Source: Aromatoleum buckelii
GTDB lineage: Bacteria > Pseudomonadota > Gammaproteobacteria > Burkholderiales > Rhodocyclaceae
Reading direction: 5' to 3'
Assembly (NCBI RefSeq): GCF_012910785.2
Contig: NZ_WTVH02000010.1
Span: forward strand, 1,302,001-1,366,000
Length of the DNA stretch: 64,000 nucleotides
Shown here: piece after piece, positions 37,368-45,478 of the stretch
Numbering within the stretch: the first letter of the stretch is position 1
Layout: each line of letters starts with the position of its first letter
The notes under the pieces: model-generated
Seen by the model: only the letters and a program-made list of their open reading frames with translations
Told to the model about the DNA's origin: nothing
The model's database searches: none
Translations under genes and position numbers: made by a program

Positions 37368-38503
37368 CCGGGAGTAATGATGTCGTAGATGCACTAATCA
37401 TCGGCGGCGGCTTCTACGGGGCGACCATAGCCATCTATTTGGCCAAGCAGCGCGGATTACGCCGAATCACCCTTGTTGAAAGAGAGCCCAAACTTCTCCG
37501 TCGCGCTTCATATCACAACCAGGCGCGTGTGCATAACGGCTATCACTACCCTCGAAGCTTCACCACCGCCTTTCGTAGTCGAGTCAACTTGCCGAAGTTC
37601 CTGCGTGACTGGCCGCAGGCAGTCACGCAGGATTTCATGAAACTCTATGCGATTGCAAAACGAAATTCAAAAGTGACTGCGAGGCAGTTTGAACGTTTTT
37701 GTCACGACATCGGGGCAAGGGTCAATCCAGCAGAAACAGGCTTAAAGAGACTGTTTGACCCCGGGCTGATCGAAGATGTATTTTTAGTCGAGGAATATGT
37801 ATTTGATGCGACGCGGCTCGCCCAATGGGCGGAAGAAGAGCTGCGTGACAACGGCGTTGTACTGCGGGTTTCAACTAGGGCAACGGCAATCTCACGATCA
37901 CTCAGAAATGAATTGCTTGTGACAGTTATGGATCAGAACGGGCATACGGAATCATTAAACTGCCGCTATGTTTTCAATTGCACCTATAGCGGACTTAATC
38001 AGTTTTTGGGTGAATTTCCCGGCACTCAGACCGGACTTAAGCAGGAAGTGACCGAGATGGCCTTAATGCGAATGCCGGAAGCACTTCAAGACGTTGGGGT
38101 TACGGTCATGGATGGTCCATTCTTTTCGATTATGCCGTTTCCCGCGCGCGACTTGCATACTCTTTCACACGTCCGTTATACGCCACACTTTAGCTGGAAG
38201 GACGAACCGGGGACCGACCCATACAGAAAGCTGAGCGAATACGACCGGGCAAGCCGGGCAGATCGTATGGTTAGAGACGTAGCGCGATACCTTCCCTCTG
38301 TTCTTGAGGCCAACTATATTGAATCACTCTTCGAGGTTAAAACTGTGCTAGTCAAGAACGAGGGAGACGATGGACGTCCTATCCTGTTCGAGAAGCATGC
38401 CGAGTTGCCTGGGTGCTATTCCATACTGGGCGGGAAAATCGACAACATATACGATGTTCTTGAAAAACTCGAAACTGAAGAGTTCAGGAGTACGTTGGAG
38501 TAA
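37364..38503 (+). CDS. FAD-dependent oxidoreductase (DAO fold) in a glycan operon
   Basis: This 379-residue protein has an N-terminal FAD-binding motif (DALIIGGGFYGATIAIYLAK) followed by ITLVEREPKLLRRASYHNQA and RVHNGYHYPRS, the loop next to the isoalloxazine in the D-amino-acid-oxidase superfamily. A C-terminal FAD segment (CYSILGGKIDNIYDVLEKLE) closes the fold. No membrane segment is seen. Such flavoproteins are unusual among sugar genes. It could oxidise a sugar hydroxyl or an amine in making the sugar donor, but the substrate is not predictable. It overlaps both neighbours by 1-4 bases. Confidence 0.8.
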   Translation: MTGSNDVVDALIIGGGFYGATIAIYLAKQRGLRRITLVEREPKLLRRASYHNQARVHNGYHYPRSFTTAFRSRVNLPKFLRDWPQAVTQDFMKLYAIAKRNSKVTARQFERFCHDIGARVNPAETGLKRLFDPGLIEDVFLVEEYVFDATRLAQWAEEELRDNGVVLRVSTRATAISRSLRNELLVTVMDQNGHTESLNCRYVFNCTYSGLNQFLGEFPGTQTGLKQEVTEMALMRMPEALQDVGVTVMDGPFFSIMPFPARDLHTLSHVRYTPHFSWKDEPGTDPYRKLSEYDRASRADRMVRDVARYLPSVLEANYIESLFEVKTVLVKNEGDDGRPILFEKHAELPGCYSILGGKIDNIYDVLEKLETEEFRSTLE

Positions 38504-39300
38504 TGATGGAAAACGCACTGATTGGATTTTCAGGTTTCGTGGGTAGCACCCTTCTCAAGCAAACCCGTTTTAATGCACTTTTCCGCTCGACCAACATCCA
38601 TGAAATTGATAACCGCGAGTTCGATCTCGTTGTTTGCGCGGGGGCCCCGGCGCAGAAGTGGATCGCCAATCGTAATCCTGGTGATGATCGGCAAAAGATA
38701 GATCGACTTGTCGAGCACCTGAAAACCATCCGGTGCAGGACGTTCATATTGATAAGCACGGTCGATGTTTTCAAGACACCAATCGGGGTAGACGAAGCGA
38801 CGCCAGTCGATGAGGCTGGCCTTCATCCCTACGGATTTCATCGGAGACTTCTCGAAAAGTTTGTCCAGGATAAAATTTCCGACCACCTGATTGTTCGTTT
38901 GCCAGGACTGGTCGGCCCGGGTTTACGCAAGAACGTGATCTTCGATTTTCATAACTCAAATAACGTTCACGCAATCGAGAGTCGAGGGATATTCCAATTT
39001 TACCCGATGGTGAATTTTTGGTACGACATCCAGACGGCTGTGCAGGAAAAACTTCGACTAGTACATCTTACTGCCGAACCCATCAGTGTTGCAGATGTCT
39101 CTCTTCGCGGTTTCGGAAGGCCTTTCACGCAAGTAATTGCGAATGAGCATCCTCATTACGATATGCAGACACGTTACGCCGAATATTTCGGGTCTCAAGG
39201 TCGGCATCAATATAGTGCGCGTGAAACAATCCAGGCGATTCGGGCATATGCTCAGTCGGAACCGGTTACTTTGAAGCCCGAGTCGGGAGCGGTGCCGTGA
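38503..39300 (+). CDS. NAD-dependent epimerase/reductase-like protein (SDR) with altered active site
   Basis: This 265-residue extended-SDR-like protein has a Rossmann motif IGFSGFVGSTLLKQT (G-x-x-G-x-x-G) and a catalytic-site strand FILISTVDVF. An unusual active site PYGFHRRLLEKFV has Arg where the Y-x-x-x-K lysine is normally found. RLPGLVGPGLRKNVI follows as in dTDP-sugar reductases. It is shorter than sugar epimerases (300 or more). It probably reduces or epimerises a nucleotide sugar in the same pathway as the neighbouring flavoprotein. The start ATG overlaps the preceding TAA by one base. Confidence 0.75.
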   Translation: MMENALIGFSGFVGSTLLKQTRFNALFRSTNIHEIDNREFDLVVCAGAPAQKWIANRNPGDDRQKIDRLVEHLKTIRCRTFILISTVDVFKTPIGVDEATPVDEAGLHPYGFHRRLLEKFVQDKISDHLIVRLPGLVGPGLRKNVIFDFHNSNNVHAIESRGIFQFYPMVNFWYDIQTAVQEKLRLVHLTAEPISVADVSLRGFGRPFTQVIANEHPHYDMQTRYAEYFGSQGRHQYSARETIQAIRAYAQSEPVTLKPESGAVP

Positions 39301-40130
39301 GGCTTGCCATATCGAACATCGCTTGGGACGTTTCAGAGAACGAAGATGTCGTAAAGCTGCTGAACAGATTTCATATCGATGCGATCGATATTGCTCCGGG
39401 CAAGTACTTTCCAGATCCCGGAAAGGCTACTGAGGCGGAAATAGTAACAGTGAAGCGCTGGTGGGCCGAGCGCGGGATCGAAATTACCGGGATGCAGGCA
39501 CTGCTGTTCGGGCGGGCCGGGCTGAACGTATTCGGCGCCCCTGAGGTTAAAGACGCCCTGCTCGAACATCTGGCGGCAGTTTGCCGTATTGCCGCGGGCC
39601 TTGGGGCTAGTCGATTAGTATTTGGGTCACCGAAAAACCGTGATCGTTCAGGCTTAAGCGATGAGCAGGCGCTAGACGAAGCAGTAGGCTTCTTCCAACG
39701 TTTGGGTGATGTTGCTCTGGCACAAGGGGTTGTTATGTGCTTGGAGCCTAACCCTCCGTGCTATGGAGCCAACTTCATGACGTCGAGTACGGAAACAGCT
39801 CACGTTGTTAATTCCGTTGGCCACGGAGCTATTCGTATGCAATTAGATACCGGAGCATTAACGATAAACCGAGAATCGGCTGAGGCTGTGCTGGCTGACA
39901 GCGCGCATCTCATAGGTCATGTCCATGCGAGTGAGCCAGACCTCGTTCCCCTCGGTGATTGTGGAACGGACCATCGACTGCTACATGAGGCACTGTTGAG
40001 GTACGTTCCACATCATGTGGTCTCTATCGAAATGGTGGCAACAAAAAACGAACCGCACCTTGCTTCCATCGAGCGAGCTCTTTCCCGCGCGGTTAAGTAT
40101 TACCGCTCGATACCTGGGGCCGCGGAATGA
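39297..40130 (+). CDS. Sugar phosphate isomerase/epimerase-like TIM-barrel protein
   Basis: This 277-residue protein belongs to the xylose-isomerase-like/AP-endonuclease-2 TIM-barrel superfamily. Metal-ligand candidates are MCLEPNPPCYGANFM (Glu), RMQLDTGALTI (Asp), HVHASEPDLVPLG (His/Glu) and VSIEMVATKN (Glu). It starts with GTG at 39297 inside the end of the previous gene. With the SDR and flavoprotein it would give a three-enzyme sugar-converting set. The exact sugar is unknown. Confidence 0.78.
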   Translation: MRLAISNIAWDVSENEDVVKLLNRFHIDAIDIAPGKYFPDPGKATEAEIVTVKRWWAERGIEITGMQALLFGRAGLNVFGAPEVKDALLEHLAAVCRIAAGLGASRLVFGSPKNRDRSGLSDEQALDEAVGFFQRLGDVALAQGVVMCLEPNPPCYGANFMTSSTETAHVVNSVGHGAIRMQLDTGALTINRESAEAVLADSAHLIGHVHASEPDLVPLGDCGTDHRLLHEALLRYVPHHVVSIEMVATKNEPHLASIERALSRAVKYYRSIPGAAE

Positions 40131-40483
40131 AGTGGCTCATCTTGATACTTGGTATCGCTGCCAACGCCTCCGCCAGCGTTCTGGTCAAGATCTCGATGAT
40201 CCCGCCTAGGAAGTTTCCGTCCCTTGCTGATCCACTGACAGCGCTTGTCAATTGGCCTTTTTGGCTTGGGCTGGGATTGTATGGGATGGCGTTTCTACTC
40301 TATGCCGCCGCACTCGCGCGATTGCCCTTGAACGTCGCACACCCGATTTTGACCTCCGGGGCGGTCGCCACTGTCGCACTATTTTCAATTTTCATTTTTC
40401 GTGAACCATTCCACTGGACAACAATCGCCGGCATATCGCTTGTAATTGCCGGGGTAGTCCTCATCACAGCGCGCGTTGCGTGA
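40127..40483 (+). CDS. SMR/EamA-like small transporter (lipid-linked sugar flippase candidate)
   Basis: This 118-residue protein has four hydrophobic helices: LILILGIAANASASVLVKIS, WPFWLGLGLYGMAFLLYAAA, VAHPILTSGAVATVALFSIF and TIAGISLVIAGVVLITARVA. The segment FLLYAAALARLPLNVAHPIL is like ArnE/ArnF and small multidrug resistance proteins. Between two polyprenyl-type glycosyltransferases, a role in flipping the lipid-linked sugar is the simplest inference. It overlaps both neighbours by four bases. Confidence 0.78.
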   Translation: MKWLILILGIAANASASVLVKISMIPPRKFPSLADPLTALVNWPFWLGLGLYGMAFLLYAAALARLPLNVAHPILTSGAVATVALFSIFIFREPFHWTTIAGISLVIAGVVLITARVA

Positions 40484-41301
40484 ATCAGATGAAAACAACC
40501 GAAAAAAAATGCCCGATAGACCGGGCGGAGTGGCAAGTTCCTGACATGGAGGCGCCGTTGTGGCAGGGAAAACAGCATCCGTACTGCGTTGTGATTCCTG
40601 TTATAAACGAAGGTGAGCGAATCGGGAATTTGCTCCAGCGTATGGAGGCAAACAGGATATCAGCAATAGCTGACATTATCATCGTCGATGGTGGGAGTAC
40701 AGACGGTTCGCTAGCGACTGAGGCGCTTAAACAGATGAACGTGCGAGGCCTTATCGTAAAGACAGCCCCTGGGAAGCTGAGCGCTCAGCTTAGGTGTGCT
40801 TATGCGTTTGCTCTTGACCAAGGTTATCAGGGAATCGTCACCATTGATGGAAATGACAAGGACGATCCTGAAGCTATACCGCGATTCATCGAAGCACTAA
40901 ACGAAGGAACCGATTTCGTGCAAGCGTCGCGGTTCCTTCCGGGTGGGATTGCGGAAAACACCCCGAAGTCTCGAGATTTTGCCATTCGGTACATTCATGC
41001 GCCCTGCCTTAGTCTTGCATCGGGATTTAAGTGGACAGATACGACACAGGGCTTCAGAGCTTATAGCCGGAAAATGTTGCTTGATCCGAGAATTGCACCA
41101 TTCAGGGATGTGTTCGTCACTTATGAACTGCTTGCTTATTTATCATGTCGTGCACCTCAATTAGGCTATGTATGTAAAGAATTGCCAACAATAAGACGGT
41201 ATCCGGTGGGTGAGGTGCCGACAAAAATCAGCGGTCTAAAAGGAAATTTTTCCGTGCTGGCGACCTTGCTGCGAGCTTGCGCAGGAAAATACAATGGTTA
41301 A
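40480..41301 (+). CDS. Family-2 glycosyltransferase (DPM1-like, soluble)
   Basis: This 273-residue GT-A protein shows YCVVIPVINEGERIGNLLQR, IIIVDGGSTDGS, the acceptor/donor loop KTAPGKLSAQLRCAYAFALD, and GIVTIDGNDKDDPEAIPRFI. It resembles dolichyl-phosphate mannosyltransferases without C-terminal membrane helices. The GTG at 40480 overlaps the transporter gene by four bases; an ATG at 40489 would remove three residues. A second polyprenyl-type synthase in the same operon suggests two lipid-linked donors or a disaccharide. Confidence 0.8.
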   Translation: MNQMKTTEKKCPIDRAEWQVPDMEAPLWQGKQHPYCVVIPVINEGERIGNLLQRMEANRISAIADIIIVDGGSTDGSLATEALKQMNVRGLIVKTAPGKLSAQLRCAYAFALDQGYQGIVTIDGNDKDDPEAIPRFIEALNEGTDFVQASRFLPGGIAENTPKSRDFAIRYIHAPCLSLASGFKWTDTTQGFRAYSRKMLLDPRIAPFRDVFVTYELLAYLSCRAPQLGYVCKELPTIRRYPVGEVPTKISGLKGNFSVLATLLRACAGKYNG

Positions 41302-43225
41302 GCAGATTAATAGGGGAAATGAAGAGGTTGTCACGGTGCAAGATCGGTTTTTGAACTACGCGATTTACGCACTGTTCTTTATTTTTGCCTTGCTGGGCTT
41401 CCGCTATCAAGCTTTGCTCCTAAGCTACAGAGAGTGGGGTGACGAATCCGAAACAATTGTTGCCGCCAAAATGATGGCAGCAGGGATGAGGCTCTATTCT
41501 GAGGTCTTCAATCATCATGGACCTCTAACATTTCTTCCGGGAATAATAGTCGAGAAAATTGGAAATTACGGGGTAAATGGGCATCGGGTCCCGATCGCCT
41601 TGCTTCAGATAATTGCCGTAATTTCAATATATAAAACACCGATAATAAGCACGACTGTGCGCAGAATTGTTGTTTCTGTTGCTGCTGCAACCATGATACT
41701 GGTATTCATGCCGGATTTGTTCGGGCATATGTACAAATACCAGACGATTGCCGGGCTTTTACTGGTGATAATATTGTCCCAGTATGCGCTCCCGGCGATT
41801 TTTAGCCCGGAAGTCTTGACTTCTTCCAGGGTTGCTTTCTGCAATGCTTTAATCGCATCTCTTCCGTTCTTGGCTGTAACTTACTTGCCAATTACAGTTC
41901 TACTGTTTTTTTGCTCTCTGAGGGCCAGATATTTCAGGTTTGCGGTTATCGGGAGTTTCTTGGGTCTTGCATTAAATTCTATTTTCCTTGGTGTTTATGG
42001 CTCGTTTCCTGGGTTCTTTGCTTTCCATATATACCTTAACGCTACAATTCTCCCTCTATATGTAGGTTTGCAGCCCGGTGGAGAGTTAATTATCAATGCA
42101 TTGAAAGTAGCTACATCGGATGTCGCGCACTTTTTTTCCTTGATAATTCTGTTCCTGAGCGCAGCTGTTCTGGCTGTGAAAGAGAAGGGTTTGCCGTGGA
42201 GAACGTTGCTGCTGGTGGCGGGGATCTGTAGCCTGCTCATGCGTGGCGCGGGTTTTCAGGGCATGCCGTATTTTTATTCTGTTTTTGCATTATTTATTCC
42301 TGCTTTTATCGGGATTGAGACGCTATTATCGCAATCAAAATACGTAGCGATGGGTTTTGTTTTGCTTTCAATTCTCAAGATATCCTTGCTCATTCCTGGG
42401 GATAAGCAGAAAATATTGTCGCAAACGATACCTAATGAAACGGAGTTTTCTCGGTTTGTCCAGGAGTTTACAACCAAAGACGACAGAATTATTGCCTTTT
42501 CATTTCAGAATTTCCAGTATTTAGCTTCTAATAGATTGCCTGCTTCTGGTCATTTCTTCTATCTTCCTTGGCAGGAAAAATACAATAAGAATCCAAAATT
42601 TGGCGTGGTTATTGATGCATGCGAGCAAATAAGAGAATCGAAACCAAAAGTCATGCTCATCGATAAATGGATGGTCTGGGATAGATATTCTTGGGATAGT
42701 TATGCTGGATGCGTGCAGGGCCTCGTTGATGATAATTACTTCCAGGTTCCGGGAAGGCCTTATTATGTTCGCAAAGATCTGGTTGATCGTTCGGAGGATT
42801 TTCTTAAAGATTATCCTGATAGGAAAATGATTCCCAGCTTGCCGCTCGACAAGGAGGATTCCATTAGCTTGAGGTTTTCCGAGGCTCCGCAAGGCCGTGA
42901 ATCTTATGGTAAGAAATTGGTGGGTCTGGGAGTCATGTTCGGGACGCACGTTCGTGTTAATCCAGGAACTGCAGGGCTATTGCTCAGACGGGCCAACGGC
43001 CCGGATTTGAAGCTTGACTTTTCTTTGCCTGAATTGGTGGACAATAGCTACAAAAAATTCGACCTTCCCGAAGATTCCTATGTTTCAGGAGAAATTGTTT
43101 CTCTGACGGGAGGTGGGATTAGTGTTTGGAGAAGCCATAGTGAAGATGGCGAAGTTTCTACTTGCCTGAAGTACTTCTATTCGGATGGAAGCCGGGGTTT
43201 TACACCCGGGTGTCCAGTGTTCTGA
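41294..43225 (+). CDS. Large GT-C-like membrane glycosyltransferase candidate
   Basis: This 643-residue protein has about ten hydrophobic helices in its first 380 residues and a soluble C-terminal half. After the first helix it reads REWGDESETIVAAKMMAAGM, then RLYSEVFNHHGPL. An acidic pair in the first periplasmic loop is the hallmark of GT-C transferases using polyprenyl-phosphate sugars. I do not recognise a named family. Its place at the end of the operon suggests it transfers the finished sugar to O-antigen, another glycan or a protein. Codons are the most AT-rich of the window. The IS5 element begins six bases after its stop. Confidence 0.7.
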   Translation: MVKQINRGNEEVVTVQDRFLNYAIYALFFIFALLGFRYQALLLSYREWGDESETIVAAKMMAAGMRLYSEVFNHHGPLTFLPGIIVEKIGNYGVNGHRVPIALLQIIAVISIYKTPIISTTVRRIVVSVAAATMILVFMPDLFGHMYKYQTIAGLLLVIILSQYALPAIFSPEVLTSSRVAFCNALIASLPFLAVTYLPITVLLFFCSLRARYFRFAVIGSFLGLALNSIFLGVYGSFPGFFAFHIYLNATILPLYVGLQPGGELIINALKVATSDVAHFFSLIILFLSAAVLAVKEKGLPWRTLLLVAGICSLLMRGAGFQGMPYFYSVFALFIPAFIGIETLLSQSKYVAMGFVLLSILKISLLIPGDKQKILSQTIPNETEFSRFVQEFTTKDDRIIAFSFQNFQYLASNRLPASGHFFYLPWQEKYNKNPKFGVVIDACEQIRESKPKVMLIDKWMVWDRYSWDSYAGCVQGLVDDNYFQVPGRPYYVRKDLVDRSEDFLKDYPDRKMIPSLPLDKEDSISLRFSEAPQGRESYGKKLVGLGVMFGTHVRVNPGTAGLLLRRANGPDLKLDFSLPELVDNSYKKFDLPEDSYVSGEIVSLTGGGISVWRSHSEDGEVSTCLKYFYSDGSRGFTPGCPVF

Positions 43226-43231
43226 GTCTAG

Positions 43232-44510
43232 GGCGCCTCGAAAAACCTCGACTCGCCCACCCTTGGTAAAATTACAGCGTCCTCAATCTCGCCACAGCCG
43301 ACATCGATGAAACCGCGCAGCGCCATCAAGACCGACCTGTTTGCCTTTGATGCCCACTGCAAGAAGATCGACACGCTGGGTGACCCGCTGGTCGAGATCG
43401 AATCGCATATCGATTTTCCCGCGCTGGCGGCCGAGGTCGATATGATTGCGCCGCGACTCGTGAGTGCGCAGGGCGGGCGCCCGCCATACCCGACCGAGAC
43501 GATGGTGCGCATCCTGGTGTTGAAGCGTCTGTACAACCTGTCCGATGAGCAGATGGAGTACCAGTTGCTCGACCGCATGAGCTACAAGCGCTTCTGCGGA
43601 CTGGCGAATGCGACGAACGTTCCGGATCGCACCACGGTGTGGACCTTCGAGAACCGGATTGGTGAAGCGGGGGCGAAGGCCTTGTTCGACGGGGTCTCGA
43701 CGCAGCTGCTCAAGAAGGGGTTCATCGCGCGCGGCGGTCAGATCATCGACGCGACGCTGGTGCCGGCGCCCAAGCAGCACAACCGCCGCGGCGAGAAGGA
43801 ACTGATCGAGCAAGGCGCAATGCCCGCCTCGTGGCGCCCGGCGAAGCGGCGCCAGAAGGATACTGAGGCGACCTGGACCAGGAAGCACGGCAAGAGCTAC
43901 TTCGGCTACAAGCTGTCGATCAACATCGACAAGAAGTACAAGATCATCCGCCGAATCGAGACCGATACTGCCAGCACGCACGACAGCCAGCACTTTGACA
44001 ACGTCTTCGACACGCGCAACACGAGCCGCGATGTCTATGCCGATCGGGGCTACCCGTCCGAGCAGCGTGAAGCCAGGCTCAAGGAGAACGGCTTTCGCAA
44101 CCAGATCCAGCGGAAGGGCAAGCGCAACAAGCCGCTGTCCGAGTGCCAGCAGCGACGCAACAAACGCATCGCCAAGACGCGTGCGCGGGTCGAGCACGTG
44201 TTCGGGGCCATCGAGCAGATGGGCGGCAAGCTGCTGCGCACCATCGGTCAGGCGCGGGCGAACTTTGCGATGACGATGATGGCTGCCTGCTACAACCTGA
44301 AGCGGCTGGTCTATTTCAGGAAGGCCGGAATCGAGGCCTTCTGACGCCCGAAATGGGCCGCATCGCCGATGTCCGAGGCGATTCGAGGCAAAAACTGAGC
44401 GACACCGCGGGAAGAAGCGGTGATTTGCCGAAGGAACTGAACCGAATTCGGTCGCGGTCATCGTGTCGCACCGGGGTTCATTGAAAACCTCGGGTTATTC
44501 GAGGTGCCCT
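43232..44510 (+). mobile_element. IS5-family insertion sequence with CTAG target duplications
   Basis: The element is about 1,279 bp, bounded by imperfect terminal inverted repeats. The left end reads GGCGCCTCGAAAAACC and the right end, read inward, AGGGCACCTCGAATAACC. CTAG occurs directly outside both ends (43228-43231 and 44511-44514), matching the YTAR target duplication of the IS5 group. One full transposase gene is inside. It is GC-rich, unlike the gene cluster it follows. Confidence 0.85.
43307..44344 (+). CDS. IS5-family transposase
   Basis: This 345-residue DDE transposase has an N-terminal DUF772-like region (RPPYPTETMVRILVLKRLYN, LSDEQMEYQLLDRMSYKRFC). The catalytic acids are in GQIIDATLVPAPKQHNRRGE (Asp), DVYADRGYPSEQREARLKEN (Asp) and RARVEHVFGAIEQMGGKLLR (Glu). 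The frame is open throughout and the element ends look intact, so it may still be active. It lies inside the element at 43232-44510. Confidence 0.92.
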   Translation: MKPRSAIKTDLFAFDAHCKKIDTLGDPLVEIESHIDFPALAAEVDMIAPRLVSAQGGRPPYPTETMVRILVLKRLYNLSDEQMEYQLLDRMSYKRFCGLANATNVPDRTTVWTFENRIGEAGAKALFDGVSTQLLKKGFIARGGQIIDATLVPAPKQHNRRGEKELIEQGAMPASWRPAKRRQKDTEATWTRKHGKSYFGYKLSINIDKKYKIIRRIETDTASTHDSQHFDNVFDTRNTSRDVYADRGYPSEQREARLKENGFRNQIQRKGKRNKPLSECQQRRNKRIAKTRARVEHVFGAIEQMGGKLLRTIGQARANFAMTMMAACYNLKRLVYFRKAGIEAF

Positions 44511-44647
44511 CTAGTAGCCGGCAATCGAATGGATTTGGACATGAGTTGCGCATGGGAAAAAATCGTTACCGTAGAGCTTCTCCGGGAAGGGATCAGGCAT
44601 CTTCATCAGCAAACGTTTGTTCTTCGCCCTCGGCGGCCCCGTCGGCC

Positions 44648-45478
44648 TTACGCAAAGAGGTTCAGCAGCCCGTCCAGCCCAACGTGATCAAGGCGGCAGT
44701 CGGCGACGGTGCGCAGCACGGGTTTTGCACGGTAGGCGACGGCGAAGCCCGCTTCGGTCAGCATCGGGATGTCGTTGGCGCCGTCGCCGGCGGCGATGAC
44801 CTGGTCGGCTTTCAGGCCGAGGCGCTCGCGCGCGTGACGCAGATGGGCGGCTTTCGCGGCGCCGTCGACGATCGGGCCGCGGACCCGGCCTGTCAGGTGA
44901 CCGTCGTGCGTTTCCAGTTCGTTCGCGTGGGCTTCGTCGAAGCTGAGCCTCGCCTTGAGGCGCTCGGTGAAATACGTGAAACCGCCCGATACCAGCACGG
45001 TGTGGAGGCCCGCGGCCTTCAGCCCGCGCATCAGGCGTTCGGCGCCCGGATTCAACTGCAGCCGCTGCTCGTAGACTTCGGCGAGCGCCGCTTCGGGCAG
45101 GCCGGCGAGGAGGCTCACGCGGCGGGTCAGGGATTCGCGGAAGTCGATTTCGCCGCGCATCGCCGCTTCGGTGATTGCTGAGACTTGCGGCTTCAGGCCC
45201 TGCATGTCGGCGATTTCGTCGATGCACTCGATGTTGATCAGCGTCGAGTCCATGTCGGTGACGAACAGGCCGAAGTCGGCGAGTTTGCGCCCGGTCGGCA
45301 CCCAAGCCCAATCGAGCCCGGCCTCGGCGCACAGGCGGTCGACGTCTTCGCGGTCGTGCCCCCCCACGAGCCGGAAAGCCTGGGGAGTGATCTGCTCGAT
45401 GGCGCTCGCGCCGGTGATTTTGGCGAGATTCTTCAGGGCGACCGAATCGACATCCTCGCCCTGCAGGACAAGATTCAT
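44648..45478 (-). CDS. serB: Phosphoserine phosphatase
   Basis: This 276-residue HAD-family enzyme performs the last step of serine synthesis. The nucleophile motif is LFVTDMDSTLINIECIDEIA (D-M-D-S-T). Motif II is TVLVSGGFTYFTERL, and motifs III/IV are LKADQVIAAGDGANDIPMLT. An ACT-like N-terminal domain of about 75 residues precedes the HAD domain, as in E. coli SerB. The ATG at 45478 overlaps the aroG stop by four bases. Confidence 0.95.
   Translation of the reverse strand: MNLVLQGEDVDSVALKNLAKITGASAIEQITPQAFRLVGGHDREDVDRLCAEAGLDWAWVPTGRKLADFGLFVTDMDSTLINIECIDEIADMQGLKPQVSAITEAAMRGEIDFRESLTRRVSLLAGLPEAALAEVYEQRLQLNPGAERLMRGLKAAGLHTVLVSGGFTYFTERLKARLSFDEAHANELETHDGHLTGRVRGPIVDGAAKAAHLRHARERLGLKADQVIAAGDGANDIPMLTEAGFAVAYRAKPVLRTVADCRLDHVGLDGLLNLFA

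Noticed and set aside
43283-44461. 392-codon minus-strand frame within the IS5 element
   Set aside because: It is a shadow of the transposase, whose D-D-E residues are on the plus strand.
44511-44647. Possible gene fragment right of the IS5 element
   Set aside because: A frame reads MDLDMSCAWEKIVTVELLRE, but it has no recognisable family and runs into the serB shadow.
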